Positions 32,837 through 33,119 of a stretch of 33,119 bases of DNA are shown piece after piece. Source of the stretch: Burkholderiales bacterium RIFCSPLOWO2_02_FULL_57_36 (GTDB lineage Bacteria > Pseudomonadota > Gammaproteobacteria > Burkholderiales > Burkholderiaceae_D). The notes under the pieces are model-generated. The model had not been told where the DNA came from. It did no database searches and worked only from the letters and a program-made list of their open reading frames with translations. The DNA lies in the NCBI GenBank assembly GCA_001770855.1, contig MESE01000019.1, positions 1 through 33,119 on the forward strand, read 5' to 3'. Each line of letters begins with the position of its first letter. Positions within the stretch are counted from its first letter, which is position 1. The position numbers were made by a program, and so were the translations under genes.

Positions 32837-33080
32837 GTGTGGCGAGCCGCTGCAGGTGCGCGGCATCGGGTTCGGCGTCGGCGGCGATTGAGAGCGATAC
32901 GCCGTGCAGCGAAATCGGATGCCGCGCGCGCATCGCTTCGAGCCATTGCAGCCGGGGGCCATCCGCGACCAGGTAGTTTTCCGGGTGTACCTCAAACCAC
33001 AATCCTTCGGCACGGCAGGCCAATGCCGCGTCATCATACTGCGGCTTGAGGCTCAGTCCGGCTGTCAGGATTGCGGTCAT
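32757..33080 (-). pseudogene. bufB: bufB (DUF692, MNIO iron enzyme) 5' remnant
   Basis: The first 80 or so residues are a clear DUF692 N-terminus: [35 protein letters not shown], and [13 protein letters not shown]...AHLQRL. DUF692/BufB enzymes are about 280 aa and use a multinuclear iron site to modify cysteines of the BufA precursor. Here the match stops near residue 83 (about base 32830), and the frame continues for 24 unrelated residues, so the iron-binding core is lost. The gene is not functional as a BufB. Confidence 0.8.
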
Positions 33081-33095
33081 CGGTACGTCCTAACT

Positions 33096-33119
33096 TCAGG
33101 CCTTGATCGGCTTGAGCGA
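33096..33119 (-). CDS. C-terminal end of a small gene upstream of bufB, probably bufA (DUF2282)
   Basis: Seven codons (SLKPIKA) and a TGA are seen before the window ends, 15 bases upstream of the bufB start. Position and spacing fit the bufferin precursor bufA, the normal neighbour. The sequence is too short to identify by itself. Confidence 0.35.
   Translation of the reverse strand, partial: SLKPIKA

Noticed and set aside
1..33119. CRISPR arrays, tRNA or rRNA genes, and phage attachment sites
   Set aside because: Looked for regularly spaced direct repeats, tRNA-like ends and integrase genes by eye; none found.

Overview
The window looks like part of a Burkholderiales (betaproteobacterial) chromosome, plausibly Oxalobacteraceae. 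This rests on gene content (DUF4148, patatin-DUF3734, Bfr pairs, an ArsS/ArsM cluster), codon use and GC-rich coding sequence; no rRNA or marker gene fixes the taxon. Most of it is an iron-acquisition and metal-handling region.

Left part (1-9.3 kb): the 3' end of exbD, a cytochrome c-FTR1 ferrous/ferric iron permease, and two tandem bacterioferritin subunits (one with a ferroxidase site, one with a haem ligand). On the minus strand follows a complete cell-surface signalling uptake unit, fecI-fecR-TonB receptor (with STN domain)-PepSY membrane protein, behind a promoter carrying a Fur box.

Middle (9.3-15.3 kb): a patchy accessory stretch with a transposon relic and a short inverted-repeat element, a small membrane protein, a DUF4148 secreted protein made of three tandem repeats, a DUF3179 protein, and a second TonB-dependent siderophore receptor ending at a 15-bp perfect hairpin.

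Core (15.5-24.5 kb): a divergent, doubly Fur-boxed control region. Leftward it drives a 51-aa bacterioferritin-associated ferredoxin (bfd) and then probably the receptor. Rightward it drives six tightly coupled genes in the order ATP-grasp ligase, NIS synthetase, MFS exporter, NIS synthetase, PLP decarboxylase, HpcH/HpaI-type aldolase. The first five match pvsABCDE (vibrioferrin biosynthesis) in order and family; the sixth resembles the siderophore-dedicated citrate synthase SbnG. The inferred logic is: make citrate, couple it to serine/ethanolamine, alanine and 2-oxoglutarate, export by PvsC, recover through the TonB receptor, and release or store iron through Bfd and the Bfr pair.

Right part (24.6-33.1 kb): a minus-strand run arsS, HD-GYP phosphodiesterase with zinc ribbon, DUF3047, arsM, Pit phosphate transporter and patatin, which reads as an arsenic methylation/arsenosugar locus with unusual partners. 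A divergent DUF302 protein follows. Last comes an ECF sigma/zinc anti-sigma pair with doxX and the remains of a bufferin (bufA-bufB-bufC) operon, in which an internal deletion has joined the start of bufB to the end of bufC.
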